Source: Burkholderia pyrrocinia
GTDB lineage: Bacteria > Pseudomonadota > Gammaproteobacteria > Burkholderiales > Burkholderiaceae
Length of the DNA: 64,000 nucleotides
NCBI RefSeq assembly: GCF_003330765.1
Contig: NZ_CP024904.1
Coordinates: 434,001 to 498,000, forward strand
Direction of reading: 5' to 3'
This document shows, piece after piece, positions 1 to 13,826 of the stretch (the first letter of the stretch is position 1; each line of letters opens with the position of its first letter). Position numbers and translations under genes: made by a program. The notes under the pieces are model-generated. The model did not search any database. It was not told the DNA's origin and worked only from the letters and a program-made list of their open reading frames with translations.

Positions 1-1
1 C

Positions 2-325
2 GTGGACGGCCCGTACTCGGTGGTGCTCGGCTCGGACGCGTACACGGCGCTCAGCGAAGCGCGCGACCAGGGCTATCCGGTCCTCGGCCACATCAAGCGC
101 ATCGTCAGCGGCGAGATCATCTGGGCGCCGGCGATCAGCGGCGGCTGCGTGCTGTCCACGCGCGGCGGCGATTATGAGCTGCACCTCGGGGAAGACGTAT
201 CGATCGGCTACACGAGCCATACCGACAAGGTCGTCCGCCTGTACCTGCGCGAAACGTTCACGTTCCTGATGCTGACGAGCGAAGCATCGGTGGCCGTGGC
301 GCCGCAGGCCAATCCGGCGGCCTGA
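2..325 (+). CDS. Encapsulin shell protein, C-terminal part (cut by window edge)
   Basis: This is the last 107 residues of a family 1 encapsulin (linocin M18/HK97-fold), which self-assembles into a protein nanocompartment in the cytoplasm. The visible part contains the family's conserved tail: a GPYSVVLG segment, the VLGHIKRI helix region, WAPAI, the RGGDYELHLGEDVSIGY stretch and the SFTF-like strand (ETFTFLMLT). The reading frame is open at the left edge, so the true start lies upstream; the GTG at position 2 is simply an internal codon. Encapsulin genes usually sit directly downstream of their cargo gene, often a DyP peroxidase, so the cargo should be just outside the window. The short gene that follows has no C-terminal cargo-loading motif. 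The identification rests on sequence recognition and is firm for the family. Confidence 0.88.
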   Translation: MDGPYSVVLGSDAYTALSEARDQGYPVLGHIKRIVSGEIIWAPAISGGCVLSTRGGDYELHLGEDVSIGYTSHTDKVVRLYLRETFTFLMLTSEASVAVAPQANPAA

Positions 326-429
326 CCCCGGTTGCCTGCGCGCGATGCCCGCCGGGCGTCGCGCGCGACCGGCCGCGCCGCCGGCCGCATGTTCGTCGCC
401 GATCGAACCCATCTTGCATGGAGAATGTC

Positions 430-699
430 ATGAGCGATACGAATGATGCACTGCAGGCGCTGCAAGCGTCGGTCGACAGCCTGAAGAAGACGGTCGATGC
501 GAACGCGGGCAGCCAGGCCGGCGACACCGCCGTGCTGTTTACCGTCGTGTCGTTGCTGCTGGCCGAGTTGCCGCCCGACACGCGCAACCTGATCGAGGAT
601 TCGTTCTCCGTCTGGGCCAATGGTCTGCCGAATGCGACACTCTCGACCGACGTGAAGCAGATCGCCCGGCAGCGGCTCGCGATGAAATTCGACGGTTGA
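430..699 (+). CDS. Small hypothetical protein (89 aa)
   Basis: I do not recognise this gene. It encodes an 89-residue, soluble-looking protein with a heptad-like N-terminal helix (ALQALQASVDSLKKTVD), a hydrophobic middle stretch (TAVLFTVVSLLLAEL) and a charged C-terminus ending KFDG. I chose the ATG at 430 rather than the in-frame ATG at 418 because a GGAGA ribosome site at 420-424 is well placed for 430. It lies 104 bp behind the encapsulin gene on the same strand and may be co-transcribed. It lacks the usual hydrophobic encapsulin-targeting tail, so there is no sequence reason to call it cargo. Confidence 0.55.
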   Translation: MSDTNDALQALQASVDSLKKTVDANAGSQAGDTAVLFTVVSLLLAELPPDTRNLIEDSFSVWANGLPNATLSTDVKQIARQRLAMKFDG

Positions 700-1343
700 C
701 GCCCGTTCACCACGGTTGCGCCATGTCCGGCCCGTACCGTGCAACCCGCCCGCTCCGTCGCCGGCCCCACGGCACGCATCGGCCACGCTGCGCGCGCGGC
801 AGGATGTGACCGGCTTGCGCCCGCCACCGGCGCATGCGCTCACACTGCGGCACTTTTGCCGCGTTTGCCCTCCTGCATCGCCGTCCGTTTGCCGGCAACC
901 GGCGCCCTGCGCGCCGATGTCGCACCGCGATCCGTCCGCGTTCCGCGCCTCCCTGCTTCCTGCCACCGCGTGCCACGCATGCTGCGCACGCCCGCGCCGC
1001 CGCGTGCGCGCCCGTCTGTACTCCTTGCCCCCCGTGCGCACGCGCATGTGAGGGTGCAATTCGCAGTCGGCCCGGTGTGGAACTGTGTCTTGGATGACCC
1101 TCGCCGATTCGCTATTTTGAACGCAGTCGAAGCGATGCCGTGGGCTCCTCGCAGCACTCGCGCTTCCCGCCCCGACCGCGACCGTGTGCCACGCCGGCGC
1201 GCGCTGCGCGACTGCGTGGGCGCGGCACGCGCGCCGCCGTGCTGCGCATGGCGGTCGCGTGTTCGCAGTCGGGACGCGCGAGCGCCGCACCGCATCGGGA
1301 CTTCACCCTTCGACCCACCTTCACCGACAGGAGCCAGACCACC
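700..1343 (+). other. Non-coding interval upstream of clpK
   Basis: This 644-bp interval holds no convincing gene. Open frames cross it in several frames, but they are arginine- and proline-rich with no ribosome sites, which is typical of GC-rich non-coding DNA. Its last third carries the promoter candidate listed separately, which would leave a long leader of about 215 nt before clpK. Confidence 0.5.
1090..1118 (+). promoter_or_regulatory. Putative sigma-70-like promoter for clpK
   Basis: TTGGAT at 1090-1095 and TATTTT at 1113-1118 are separated by 17 bp, each matching four of six consensus bases, in an otherwise GC-rich interval. No clear heat-shock sigma-32 CCCCAT box was seen. The call is by eye only. 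Confidence 0.3.
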
Positions 1344-4190
<2,847 letters not shown>

Positions 4191-4228
4191 AACCCCGCCT
4201 GCCCTGCAACCCCGGGGCACGCATGACC

Positions 4229-4251
4229 GGCTCCGTCCACGCGACGGAGCC
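4229..4251 (+). terminator. Hairpin between clpK and the oxidoreductase gene
   Basis: A perfect 9-bp stem (GGCTCCGTC at 4229-4237, GACGGAGCC at 4243-4251) with a 5-nt loop lies 38 bp after the clpK stop. No T-run follows, so it may be a weak terminator or an RNA-stabilising hairpin. Confidence 0.4.
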
Positions 4252-4315
4252 GTCCCACGCCGCGACACGGCGCAACCCGAGCCACCCGCCACGGGCCCGG
4301 CTCATGGAGACTCAC

Positions 4316-6595
<2,280 letters not shown>

Positions 6596-6600
6596 TGCAC

Positions 6601-6642
6601 GGGCAGGCTTGCGACGCGTCACCCGCCGCGAGCCTGCCCTTT
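6601..6642 (+). terminator. Rho-independent terminator candidate
   Basis: GGGCAGGCT (6601-6609) pairs perfectly with AGCCTGCCC (6631-6639), followed by TTT. It lies just after the oxidoreductase stop codon and separates it from the convergent permease gene. Confidence 0.6.
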
Positions 6643-6728
6643 ACCTGCCGAATCTCCTCCGCACGCCACCGCATCGCAACCGGTGCGGTGGCCCCACCCT
6701 TCCTTCGCTACTTCTAAAAGCGCGCCGC

Positions 6729-8150
6729 TTACCGCGCCGCCGTCGGCGGCAAATGCGCACCGGTCTGCCGACGCCGATACGCGCTGTCGCGCGTCGCGAG
6801 CCAGTAGTACAGCGGCGACGTCAGCACCAGCCCGACCACCCACGACAGGTCCGCGCCGCCGAGATGCGCGGGAATCGGGCCCGCATACATCGGCGTGTTC
6901 ATGAACGGAATCTGCACGAGGATGCCGATCGCGTACGCGAGCAGCGCCTGCGGATTGAAGCGTCCGTAGATTCCGCCATCCACCATGAAGATCGACTTGA
7001 TGTCGTACTTGCCCTTGTGGATCACGTAGAAATCGATCAGGTTGATGGCTGTCCACGGCACCAGCACGACAAGCAGCGCGAGCACGAGATCGACGAGGTT
7101 GCCGACGAAGTTCGTCGACGCGCCGATCGCCGCGTAGCAGCACGCGACGAAGATCACGACCGACACCACCGCGCGCGCCTTCGCGGTGGGAATCCACTGG
7201 TAGGCGAACGTCTGCACCGACGTGATCACCGCGAGCACCGCGCCGTACAGGTTCAGCGCGTTGTGGCTGATCACGCTCAGCAGGAACAGCACCAGCATCA
7301 GCGGGCCGAGCGGGCCGGTCGCCTGCTTGACCGCGTCCATCGTGTCTGCGCCGGCCGGCACCGCGAGCACCGCGACCGCGCCGAAGATGAACGCGAGCGT
7401 CGAGCCGATCGTGCAACCGAGATAGGTCGCCCAGAACGTCGACGCGACACCGACATTCTCCGGCAGATAGCGCGAATAGTCCGACACGTACGGTGCGAAC
7501 GCGATCTGCCACAGCGCCGACAGCGACACCGTCGCGAGCCAGCCCGCGAAGTCGAAGCCGCCGCGCGTCAGGAAATCGTCGGTCGTCACGTGCGTGAGGA
7601 TCGTCCAGAAGCCGACGAGAATGCCGATGCCGAGCACCCACGTGCCGATGCGGTTCAGGATGTGGATGAACCGGTAGCCGACGATGCCGATCAGCCCCGA
7701 GCCCACCGCGCCGATCACGATGCCGACGGGCACCGGCACCGACGACGCGATGCCGTGCACCGATTTGCCGGCGAGCACGATGTTCGACGCGAAGAAGCCG
7801 ACGTACATCACCGCCGCGATCACCGTGACGAGCAGCGCGCCCCACGAACCGAACTGCGCACGGCTCTGGATCATCTGCGGGATGCCCATCTGCGGCCCCT
7901 GCGCCGAATGCAGCGCCATCAGCACGCCGCCGACGGCCTGGCCGACGACGATCGCGACGATCCCCCACATCAGGTTCAGGTGGAAGAGCTGCACGCCGAG
8001 CGCGCCGGTCACGATCGGCAGCGGCGCGATATTGCCGCCGAACCAGAGCGTGAACAGGTCGCGCACCTTGCCGTGCCGATCCGCGGGCGGCACGTAGCCG
8101 ATCGTGTGTTTCTCTATCATCGGGGACGCGTTGCGGTCCACGTTTGTCAT
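6729..8150 (-). CDS. NCS1-family nucleobase/hydantoin permease
   Basis: This 473-residue integral membrane protein is a nucleobase:cation symporter-1 permease of the cytosine/purine/allantoin/hydantoin group. It has about twelve hydrophobic segments. The N-terminal region has the characteristic LWFGGNIAPLPIVTGALG helix, then GPQMGIPQMIQSRAQFG, which resembles the family's substrate-binding region, and a late NLIDFYVIHKGKYD motif. It is divergent from a LysR regulator and lies close to a monooxygenase-RidA-deacylase operon, so it is a candidate importer for that pathway's nitrogen-containing substrate. The start at 8150 gives a normal family length. The exact substrate cannot be read from sequence. 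Confidence 0.85.
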   Translation of the reverse strand: MTNVDRNASPMIEKHTIGYVPPADRHGKVRDLFTLWFGGNIAPLPIVTGALGVQLFHLNLMWGIVAIVVGQAVGGVLMALHSAQGPQMGIPQMIQSRAQFGSWGALLVTVIAAVMYVGFFASNIVLAGKSVHGIASSVPVPVGIVIGAVGSGLIGIVGYRFIHILNRIGTWVLGIGILVGFWTILTHVTTDDFLTRGGFDFAGWLATVSLSALWQIAFAPYVSDYSRYLPENVGVASTFWATYLGCTIGSTLAFIFGAVAVLAVPAGADTMDAVKQATGPLGPLMLVLFLLSVISHNALNLYGAVLAVITSVQTFAYQWIPTAKARAVVSVVIFVACCYAAIGASTNFVGNLVDLVLALLVVLVPWTAINLIDFYVIHKGKYDIKSIFMVDGGIYGRFNPQALLAYAIGILVQIPFMNTPMYAGPIPAHLGGADLSWVVGLVLTSPLYYWLATRDSAYRRRQTGAHLPPTAAR

Positions 8151-8539
8151 GGCGATGTCTCCTGTCCTGCGCGGCGATGCGCGCTTGCCGTGTCAGCCGG
8201 CGCGCGACGGTGTGCGCGCCTGCAATCGGGTCCGGATACGCGAGCGACGACGCGCCGCGTGCTCGCGCGGCGGTGTCGGCCGAAGCGGTCAATGCACGGC
8301 ATGCGGGGACGGATGACATGTCCCGCCGGCGCGTGCACGGCTTCGTCGTGATCCAGGTTGGAGGCGATGGTGCACCCCGGTTGGCGCGACGGAGAAATAC
8401 TAAAAATATTTTCGGGACATACGAAAAAGCTCTGCAGCGGAAATTCCGGCCTCAGGCTTCTTCAGGTAAGGTGCTACGCAAAACCATGGACAGATTGCGC
8501 CCGCGGCCGCTCGCCGTGGGCCGGGCATCAGAGGTGCGT
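8151..8539. promoter_or_regulatory. Divergent control region, permease/LysR
   Basis: This 389-bp intergenic region separates the divergent permease and LysR genes. An AT-rich island at about 8393-8420 contains a dyad with GAAA at 8394-8397 and TTTC at 8410-8413, a plausible LysR-type operator or promoter element. An in-frame ATG at 8486 could extend the LysR protein but lacks a ribosome site. Confidence 0.4.
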
Positions 8540-9463
8540 GTGGCTCACTACACTTTGCGGCAACTGAAATACTTCGTGACGACGGTCGAATCCGGCAGCG
8601 TGGCCGAGGCGTCGCGCCAACTCTTCATCGCGCAGCCGTCGATCTCCAGCGCGATCAAGGGGCTCGAAGAAAGCTTCGGCGTGAAGCTGTTCATCCGTCA
8701 TCACGCGCAGGGCGTGTCGCTGACGCCGAGCGGCACGCGCTTCTACCGGAAGGCGCAGGAACTGCTGCGCATTGCGCACGAATTCGAACAGAATGCGCTC
8801 GCCGACAACGACGTCGTCACCGGGCAGATCGACATCGGCTGCTTCGAGACGGTCGCGCCGCTCTATCTGCCGCAACTGATCGCAGGCTTTCGCGAACGCT
8901 ATCCGGGCGTCAACATCCGACTGCGAGACGGCGACCAGCAGGAACTCGTGCAAGGGTTGACGGCTGGTTCGTTCGATCTCGCGTTCCTGTACGACCACGA
9001 TCTCGACGGCACGATCGAGACCGAGCCGCTGATGCCGCCGCAGCAGCCGTACGTGCTGCTGCCGGAGGACCACCGGTTCGCGGGTCAGGCGCAGGTGTCG
9101 CTGCGCGATCTCAGCGTCGAGCCGATGATCCTGCTCGATGTGCAGCCGAGCCGCACGTACTTCGTCAGCCTGTTTCACGAGCTCGGGCTCACGCCCAACA
9201 TCGTGTTCGCGTCGCCGTCGATCGAGATGGTGCGCGGGATGGTCGGCCAGGGCTTCGGCTTCTCGTTGCTGGTCACGCGCCCGCATTCCGAATACACGTA
9301 TGATGGCCGGCGCGTCGTGACGATCGGCCTCAGCGAAACCGTCAGTCCGTCGGGGCTCGTCAGCGCTCGGCTGAAACGCGGGCAACTGACCAAGCAGGCG
9401 CAGTCGTTCGTCGATTTTTGTCGCGAGCGGCTCGCGGAGATCAACGCGGCGTTGCTGCGATAG
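8540..9463 (+). CDS. LysR-family transcriptional regulator
   Basis: A 307-residue LysR-type regulator. It has an N-terminal winged helix-turn-helix (TLRQLKYFVTTVESGSVAEA, then AQPSISSAIKGLEE) and a two-lobed periplasmic-binding-protein-like effector domain from about residue 90. The GTG at 8540 was chosen because AGAGG at 8530-8534 lies 5 nt upstream and the resulting protein begins at the normal family position; starts at 8486 or 8534 would add an Arg-rich tail. It is divergent from the NCS1 permease and convergent with the deacylase operon, so it is the likely regulator of one or both. Its co-inducer is unknown. Confidence 0.85.
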   Translation: MAHYTLRQLKYFVTTVESGSVAEASRQLFIAQPSISSAIKGLEESFGVKLFIRHHAQGVSLTPSGTRFYRKAQELLRIAHEFEQNALADNDVVTGQIDIGCFETVAPLYLPQLIAGFRERYPGVNIRLRDGDQQELVQGLTAGSFDLAFLYDHDLDGTIETEPLMPPQQPYVLLPEDHRFAGQAQVSLRDLSVEPMILLDVQPSRTYFVSLFHELGLTPNIVFASPSIEMVRGMVGQGFGFSLLVTRPHSEYTYDGRRVVTIGLSETVSPSGLVSARLKRGQLTKQAQSFVDFCRERLAEINAALLR

Positions 9464-9492
9464 CGGGAGGCCGGCGTCACGCCCAAACAGCA

Positions 9493-9526
9493 AAAAGCAC
9501 GCGCTCCAGACGGGGCGCGTGCTTTT
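9493..9526. terminator. Bidirectional terminator between LysR gene and deacylase operon
   Basis: A perfect 12-bp stem (AAAAGCACGCGC at 9493-9504 with GCGCGTGCTTTT at 9515-9526) and a 10-nt loop, with T-runs on both strands. It sits between two convergent genes and can stop transcription from both sides. Confidence 0.85.
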
Positions 9527-9563
9527 CGATTCGATTCGTGGCTTGGAGCTTGCAGCGATCCGG

Positions 9564-10727
9564 TCAGGCGGCCGCGGACAGATGGTCGGCCAAACGTCGC
9601 AGCATCGCGTCGCAGCCATGCAACTGATCGAGCGTCACGAACTCGTCGGGTTTGTGCCCTTGGTCCATGCTGCCCGGCCCGCACACCACCGTCGGAATGC
9701 CGGCCTGGCCGAACAGCCCGCCCTCCGTGCCGAACGCCACCGTGCCGAATGCGTCTGACCCGGTCAGCATCGCCAGCAGGCGCGCGGCTTCGCTGTCGGG
9801 CGCGGTCGCCAGCCCCGGATACGCGCCCAGCGACTGCAAGCGGATATCGGTATCCGGCTGCACCGCGCGCATCCTCGGCAACAGTTCGGATTCCGCATAA
9901 TCCTGCAGTTTCTTCGGTACGTCGTCGGGATCGAAATCCGGCAGCGCGCGCACCTCGAAATCGAACTCGCATTCGGCCGGCACGATGTTCTGCGCGCGGC
10001 CGCCCTTGATCAGCCCCGTCTGCACGGTCGAGAACGGCGGATCGAAGCGGTTGTCGTGATGCTCCGGCCGCGCAAGCGCCGCGCCGATCTCGCCGAGCCG
10101 GCCGATCAGCTTCGCCGCGTAGTCGATCGCGTTCACCCCGTACGGCGCGTACGCAGAATGACACGCGGCGCCCTTCACGTGGCAGCGCATCGCAAGCTTG
10201 CCCTTGTGACCGAGCACCGGCTTCAGTTCGGTCGGCTCACCGATCAGGCACAGGCGCGGGCGATGCTCGCGCGCGGCCAGTGCTTCGAGCATCGGCCGCA
10301 CACCAAGACAGCCGACCTCCTCGTCGTACGAGAACGCGAGGTGCACGGGCTCGCGCAGCGGCCGCGCGACAAATACCGGCACGGCCGCAAGCACCGACGC
10401 GATAAAGCCCTTCATGTCGGCCGTGCCGCGGCCGTACAGACGACCATCGCGTTCGGTCAGCCGGAATGGCTCGACCGTCCACGCCTGCCCGTCGACCGGC
10501 ACCACGTCGGTATGGCCCGACAGCGCGATGCCACCGCGATCGCGCGGCCCGATCGTCGCGAACAGGCTCGCCTTCGTGCGTTTCGCGTTGTAGAACAGTT
10601 CGCTCGATACGCCGAACCCGTCGAGATAGTCGCGGATGAATTCGATCATCTCGAGGTTCGAATCACGGCTGACCGTCGCGAAACCGATCAGCCGTTCGAG
10701 CAACGCGCGGCTCGACGTGTCACTCAT
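9564..10727 (-). CDS. argE: ArgE-like M20 deacylase (acetylornithine deacetylase family)
   Basis: A 387-residue zinc-dependent M20 amidohydrolase of the ArgE type, which hydrolyses N-acyl amino acids in the cytoplasm. The metal and catalytic motifs are present: SGHTDVVPVDG (His and Asp), GRGTADMKG (bridging Asp), SYDEEVGCLG (catalytic Glu pair) and a late His region (CGPGSMDQGHKPDEF). Length is normal. It is the last gene of a minus-strand operon; its ATG overlaps the end of the DUF1028 gene by 8 bp, so translation is probably coupled. Position next to a monooxygenase and a RidA protein, not arginine genes, suggests it cleaves an N-acyl or carbamoyl intermediate of a catabolic pathway rather than making ornithine. 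The symbol names the family only. Confidence 0.82.
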   Translation of the reverse strand: MSDTSSRALLERLIGFATVSRDSNLEMIEFIRDYLDGFGVSSELFYNAKRTKASLFATIGPRDRGGIALSGHTDVVPVDGQAWTVEPFRLTERDGRLYGRGTADMKGFIASVLAAVPVFVARPLREPVHLAFSYDEEVGCLGVRPMLEALAAREHRPRLCLIGEPTELKPVLGHKGKLAMRCHVKGAACHSAYAPYGVNAIDYAAKLIGRLGEIGAALARPEHHDNRFDPPFSTVQTGLIKGGRAQNIVPAECEFDFEVRALPDFDPDDVPKKLQDYAESELLPRMRAVQPDTDIRLQSLGAYPGLATAPDSEAARLLAMLTGSDAFGTVAFGTEGGLFGQAGIPTVVCGPGSMDQGHKPDEFVTLDQLHGCDAMLRRLADHLSAAA

Positions 10728-11397
10728 CGCCCGGCACTCCGTAGCTCGGCGCGGTGGTCGGGTTCAGCGCGCGCGCCTGGTAGTCCTGCATCTGCGGACG
10801 ATACGCTTGCCACAGCGCATCGAGCTGCCCGATGGGATCGGCGTCGGCCCAGTCGACACGCAGGTCGACGATCGGCCAGGTCACGTCGCCGGCCACCTTC
10901 AGCGCCGCCGAATGGACCGGCCCCGCCTCGCCGCCGGCCGCCATCGCCGCGTGCATCGCGGCCAGCAGGCGATCGGCGAGCAGGCCGGGCGCCTGTTCGA
11001 ACGCGCGCACCATCGCATCGATCACGGCCGGTGCGGCCAGCAGGTTGCCGGCCGCCACGCATTGCTCGCCCTTCACCGCATGGTGCGTGCCAAGCGCTTC
11101 CTTGCCGGTGAAGCACGCCGTCTGCCCCTGCCCGTCGATCACCGTGACCTGCCGGTACTGGCTCCAGCCGTTCGCGCTCAGCGCGCGGTCGAGCGCAGCG
11201 GCCGGCGCGAGCTGCTCGTGCTCGATCAGGTCGAGGATCTGCGGACCGAGCGCCGGCAGCGTGATGTTCTGCGTCGCGACTGCGCCGACGCCCGCGCGCA
11301 CCCACGGGCAGCGCGCGCCCACCGCGATGCTCGACGAGCTGATCGCGATCCCGAGCTGGCCCGTCTCCGGGCAACGCCCGACGATGGAGAAAGTCAT
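10720..11397 (-). CDS. DUF1028 family (Ntn-hydrolase-like) protein
   Basis: A 225-residue protein of the DUF1028 family, predicted to have an Ntn-hydrolase-like fold. The N-terminus MTFSIVGRCPETGQLGIA followed by SSSSIAVGARCPW and GVGAVATQN is the family hallmark. The ATG at 11397 has AGGAGG-type sequence just upstream (complement of 11401-11406). It follows the RidA gene by 8 bp and overlaps the deacylase gene, so the three are one transcription unit. DUF1028 proteins are often found beside RidA and M20 peptidase genes, which suggests hydrolysis of an amide or peptide-like intermediate; the reaction is not known. Confidence 0.82.
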   Translation of the reverse strand: MTFSIVGRCPETGQLGIAISSSSIAVGARCPWVRAGVGAVATQNITLPALGPQILDLIEHEQLAPAAALDRALSANGWSQYRQVTVIDGQGQTACFTGKEALGTHHAVKGEQCVAAGNLLAAPAVIDAMVRAFEQAPGLLADRLLAAMHAAMAAGGEAGPVHSAALKVAGDVTWPIVDLRVDWADADPIGQLDALWQAYRPQMQDYQARALNPTTAPSYGVPGDE

Positions 11398-11405
11398 GTC
11401 GCCTC

Positions 11406-11843
11406 CTATGCGCGGTTCGGCTGCCAGTTGTCCGGGATCACCGCGATCACGTCGATCTCCATCAGCCACTGCGGCTGGCCGAGCGCCGACACGACGAGCC
11501 CCGTCGAGATCGGATAGACGCCCTTCAGCCACTTGCCGACTTCCTGGTACACGGGCTCGCGATAACGCGGGTCGATCAGGTAGGTCGTCGTCTTCACGAT
11601 GTGCGTGATGTCGCTGCCGGCTTCCTCCAGCAGCTGCTTGACGTTCTTCATCGCCTGCTCGGCCTGCGCGCGCGGATCGCCGAGGCCGATCAGCTTGCCG
11701 TCGAAATCGGTGCCGACCTGGCCGCGCACGTACACGGTGTTGCCGGCCCGCACGGCCTGGCACAGGTCGTTGTCGAGCGTCTGGTTCGGGTAAGTATCCT
11801 TCGTGTTGAACATGCGGATACGCGTATGGGTAGGTTGGCTCAT
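11406..11843 (-). CDS. RidA family (YjgF/UK114) protein
   Basis: A 145-residue RidA-family protein, a trimeric enzyme group that hydrolyses reactive enamines and imines or related aminoacrylates. Recognisable segments are VYVRGQVGTDFDGKLIG, AQAEQAMKNVKQLLEEAG and the late VVSALGQPQWLMEIDVIAV strand. The usual catalytic Arg of the housekeeping RidA (in a CxRxxV context) is not seen at the end, where this protein has WLMEIDVIAVIP, so it is probably a specialised Rid subfamily member. It follows the flavin monooxygenase gene by 68 bp. In pyrimidine catabolism RutC plays an analogous part next to a monooxygenase, which is the basis for placing it in a catabolic pathway. Confidence 0.85.
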   Translation of the reverse strand: MSQPTHTRIRMFNTKDTYPNQTLDNDLCQAVRAGNTVYVRGQVGTDFDGKLIGLGDPRAQAEQAMKNVKQLLEEAGSDITHIVKTTTYLIDPRYREPVYQEVGKWLKGVYPISTGLVVSALGQPQWLMEIDVIAVIPDNWQPNRA

Positions 11844-11911
11844 CGAGGTCCTTCGATCGTCGGTGGAAACACCCGCCGCGCCGGAAGCAGACGCGGCGCG
11901 GCGGGTTCAGG

Positions 11912-13234
11912 TCAGTTCGTCGCTTCAGCGAGCGGGCGCGTGTCGGCCGGCGCCGATTGCGCGGCCGCGCGGTGCTGCGACGCGTCGTGGTAGTCGAGGT
12001 ACTTGCGCTGCGTCACGATGTGATCGGCGATGTGCTTCGCGTCGTGCCAGACGCCCCAGATGAAGCTGGAGCCGCGCCGCGACAGCCACGGCAGCCCGAG
12101 GAAATAGATGCCGGGCTCCTTCGACACACCGCGCTGGTGCTGCGGCTTGCCGTTCGCCGCGAACGCGTCGACGTTCAGCCAGCCGTAGTCGACCGCATAG
12201 CCTGTTGCCCAGACGATCGACGTGATGCCGGCACCGGCGAGGTCGAGCGCAAGGATCGGCTGCGCGACGCATTCGGGGTTCGGCAGGATGCGGCGTGCTT
12301 CCGGCTCTTCCGGCAAGTCGAGGCCGTTGCGCGCCGCATAGGCATCGGCCGCGTCGAGCAGCGACAGGTAGTTCTCGTCGCCGCGCGCGAGATTGATCGC
12401 GAGATCGCGTTCGAACTCGACCACGCCGCCGTCGAACGACTTCGTCAGCCCAACGAGCATCACGCCCTGGTTCGCGAGCTTGCGGAAATCCACCGTATGG
12501 CCGCCGCGCGCGCCGCTCACCGCGATCGTCACGTGTTCGCGGCCGGGCGTTGCGACTTCCTTGTCCCATTCGCCGAGCACGCCGAGCCACCAGCAAAAAT
12601 CGCGGCCGCGATACGCGCGCGGCGGGCGATCGTGCGGCCCGACCGACAGGTAGACCTGCCGGCCCGCGCGCTGCAGTTCGTCGGCGATCTGCACGCCCGA
12701 CGACCCCGCGCCAACCACCAGCACCGCGCCTTCCGGAAGCTGGCCCGGGTTGCGATAGTCGGCGGAATGGATCTGCACGAGACGCGCGTCGTCCGACGCG
12801 ATCGGCGGAATGACCGGGCGCTGGAACGGCCCCGTCGCGACGACCACACGGTTCGCCTCGATCGTACCGTCGGACGTCTCGACGACGAAGCCCGGCTTGC
12901 CCGCGTTGCGCACGACCTTCTTCACGTCGACGCCCGTGCGGATCGGCGCGTTGAATTTGCGCGCATACGCTTCGAAGTAGTCCGCGACCTGGTCTTTCGA
13001 TGCGAACGCATCGGGATCGAGGCCGTCGAATTCGAGCCCCGGGAAGCGGTCGTGCCACGCGGGGCCGTTCGCGACCAGCGAATCCCAGCGCCCCGTGCGC
13101 CAGCGTTCGGCGATGCGGTTGCGCTCCAGCACGAGATGCGGCACGCCGAGCTTGCCCAGGTGTTCGCTCATGGCCACGCCGGCCTGCCCGGCGCCGACGA
13201 CGAGCGTATCGATTGAGATTGTTTCAACTGCCAC
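11912..13234 (-). CDS. Flavin-containing monooxygenase
   Basis: A 440-residue FAD- and NADPH-dependent monooxygenase of the FMO type. An FAD Rossmann motif lies near the N-terminus (VVGAGQAGVAM), followed by the FMO region with RWRTGRWDSL, and an NADPH Rossmann motif VLVVGAGSSGVQIADEL at about residue 175. A HSADYRNPGQL segment corresponds to the FMO fingerprint. A GTG start at 13234 is preceded by AAGGAG; the frame extends upstream without a better start. It is the first gene of the monooxygenase-RidA-DUF1028-deacylase operon and would perform the initial N- or C-oxygenation of the imported compound. The substrate is unknown. Confidence 0.83.
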   Translation of the reverse strand: MAVETISIDTLVVGAGQAGVAMSEHLGKLGVPHLVLERNRIAERWRTGRWDSLVANGPAWHDRFPGLEFDGLDPDAFASKDQVADYFEAYARKFNAPIRTGVDVKKVVRNAGKPGFVVETSDGTIEANRVVVATGPFQRPVIPPIASDDARLVQIHSADYRNPGQLPEGAVLVVGAGSSGVQIADELQRAGRQVYLSVGPHDRPPRAYRGRDFCWWLGVLGEWDKEVATPGREHVTIAVSGARGGHTVDFRKLANQGVMLVGLTKSFDGGVVEFERDLAINLARGDENYLSLLDAADAYAARNGLDLPEEPEARRILPNPECVAQPILALDLAGAGITSIVWATGYAVDYGWLNVDAFAANGKPQHQRGVSKEPGIYFLGLPWLSRRGSSFIWGVWHDAKHIADHIVTQRKYLDYHDASQHRAAAQSAPADTRPLAEATN

Positions 13235-13826
13235 GGCTGTCTCCTTCTGAAGTGCGGCTCGATCGAGGCCGGTCGTCGCGTTCCGGCCATCGCTGCGATC
13301 AGCGGGCGATCGCGTGAGTTGGAATGGAGACATTCTGCTGACACGCTGGCGCGCGCGAAATGATGATTTTTGTTGGTGTTGACGAGCAAAAAGCTGGGCG
13401 TGACGGGGGTGGGGCCTGCCTGACACTCTCGCGCCGCGCTACTTGACGGCAATCCTTCCGATCGCGCGGTGCGCCATTCTGTCCGGCGCGGACAGTCGGG
13501 GCGCGATTCAGCGTTGAGTGGGGAGAAGCTGGAATGGCCGATTCGCCATATTCCGTTGCTGCACGGCATGCCATCGCGCAACACGTTCATGCCGGATGTT
13601 TGCCGCGCTCGGTCCTCGTCAGCTTGAGGCCTGCTTCATATGCAGGATGAGCGCACTTTTGCCCGCTCTGGGCAGGCAGATAGTCGCGATTGACGGTAAA
13701 GCGGCTCGAATCTCATGCGGCAAGTTCGAACCACGCCGCCATGAGCGGCACAAAACGGGGCCGGTAACCGCTGTGGGCCGATCCGCAGTCGCGTTGAGGA
13801 ACCCCGTTGACGGGCACGACTTCGAT
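13235..13826. other. Intergenic interval between catabolic operon and T6SS cassette
   Basis: 592 bp with no supported gene. The left third should contain the promoter of the monooxygenase operon. The short open frames here have no ribosome sites and unusual composition. Confidence 0.45.

Noticed and set aside
6609..8351. Long plus-strand frame opposite the NCS1 permease
   Set aside because: It is His/Arg/Asp-rich and lacks a ribosome site; the minus strand is a clear twelve-helix permease.
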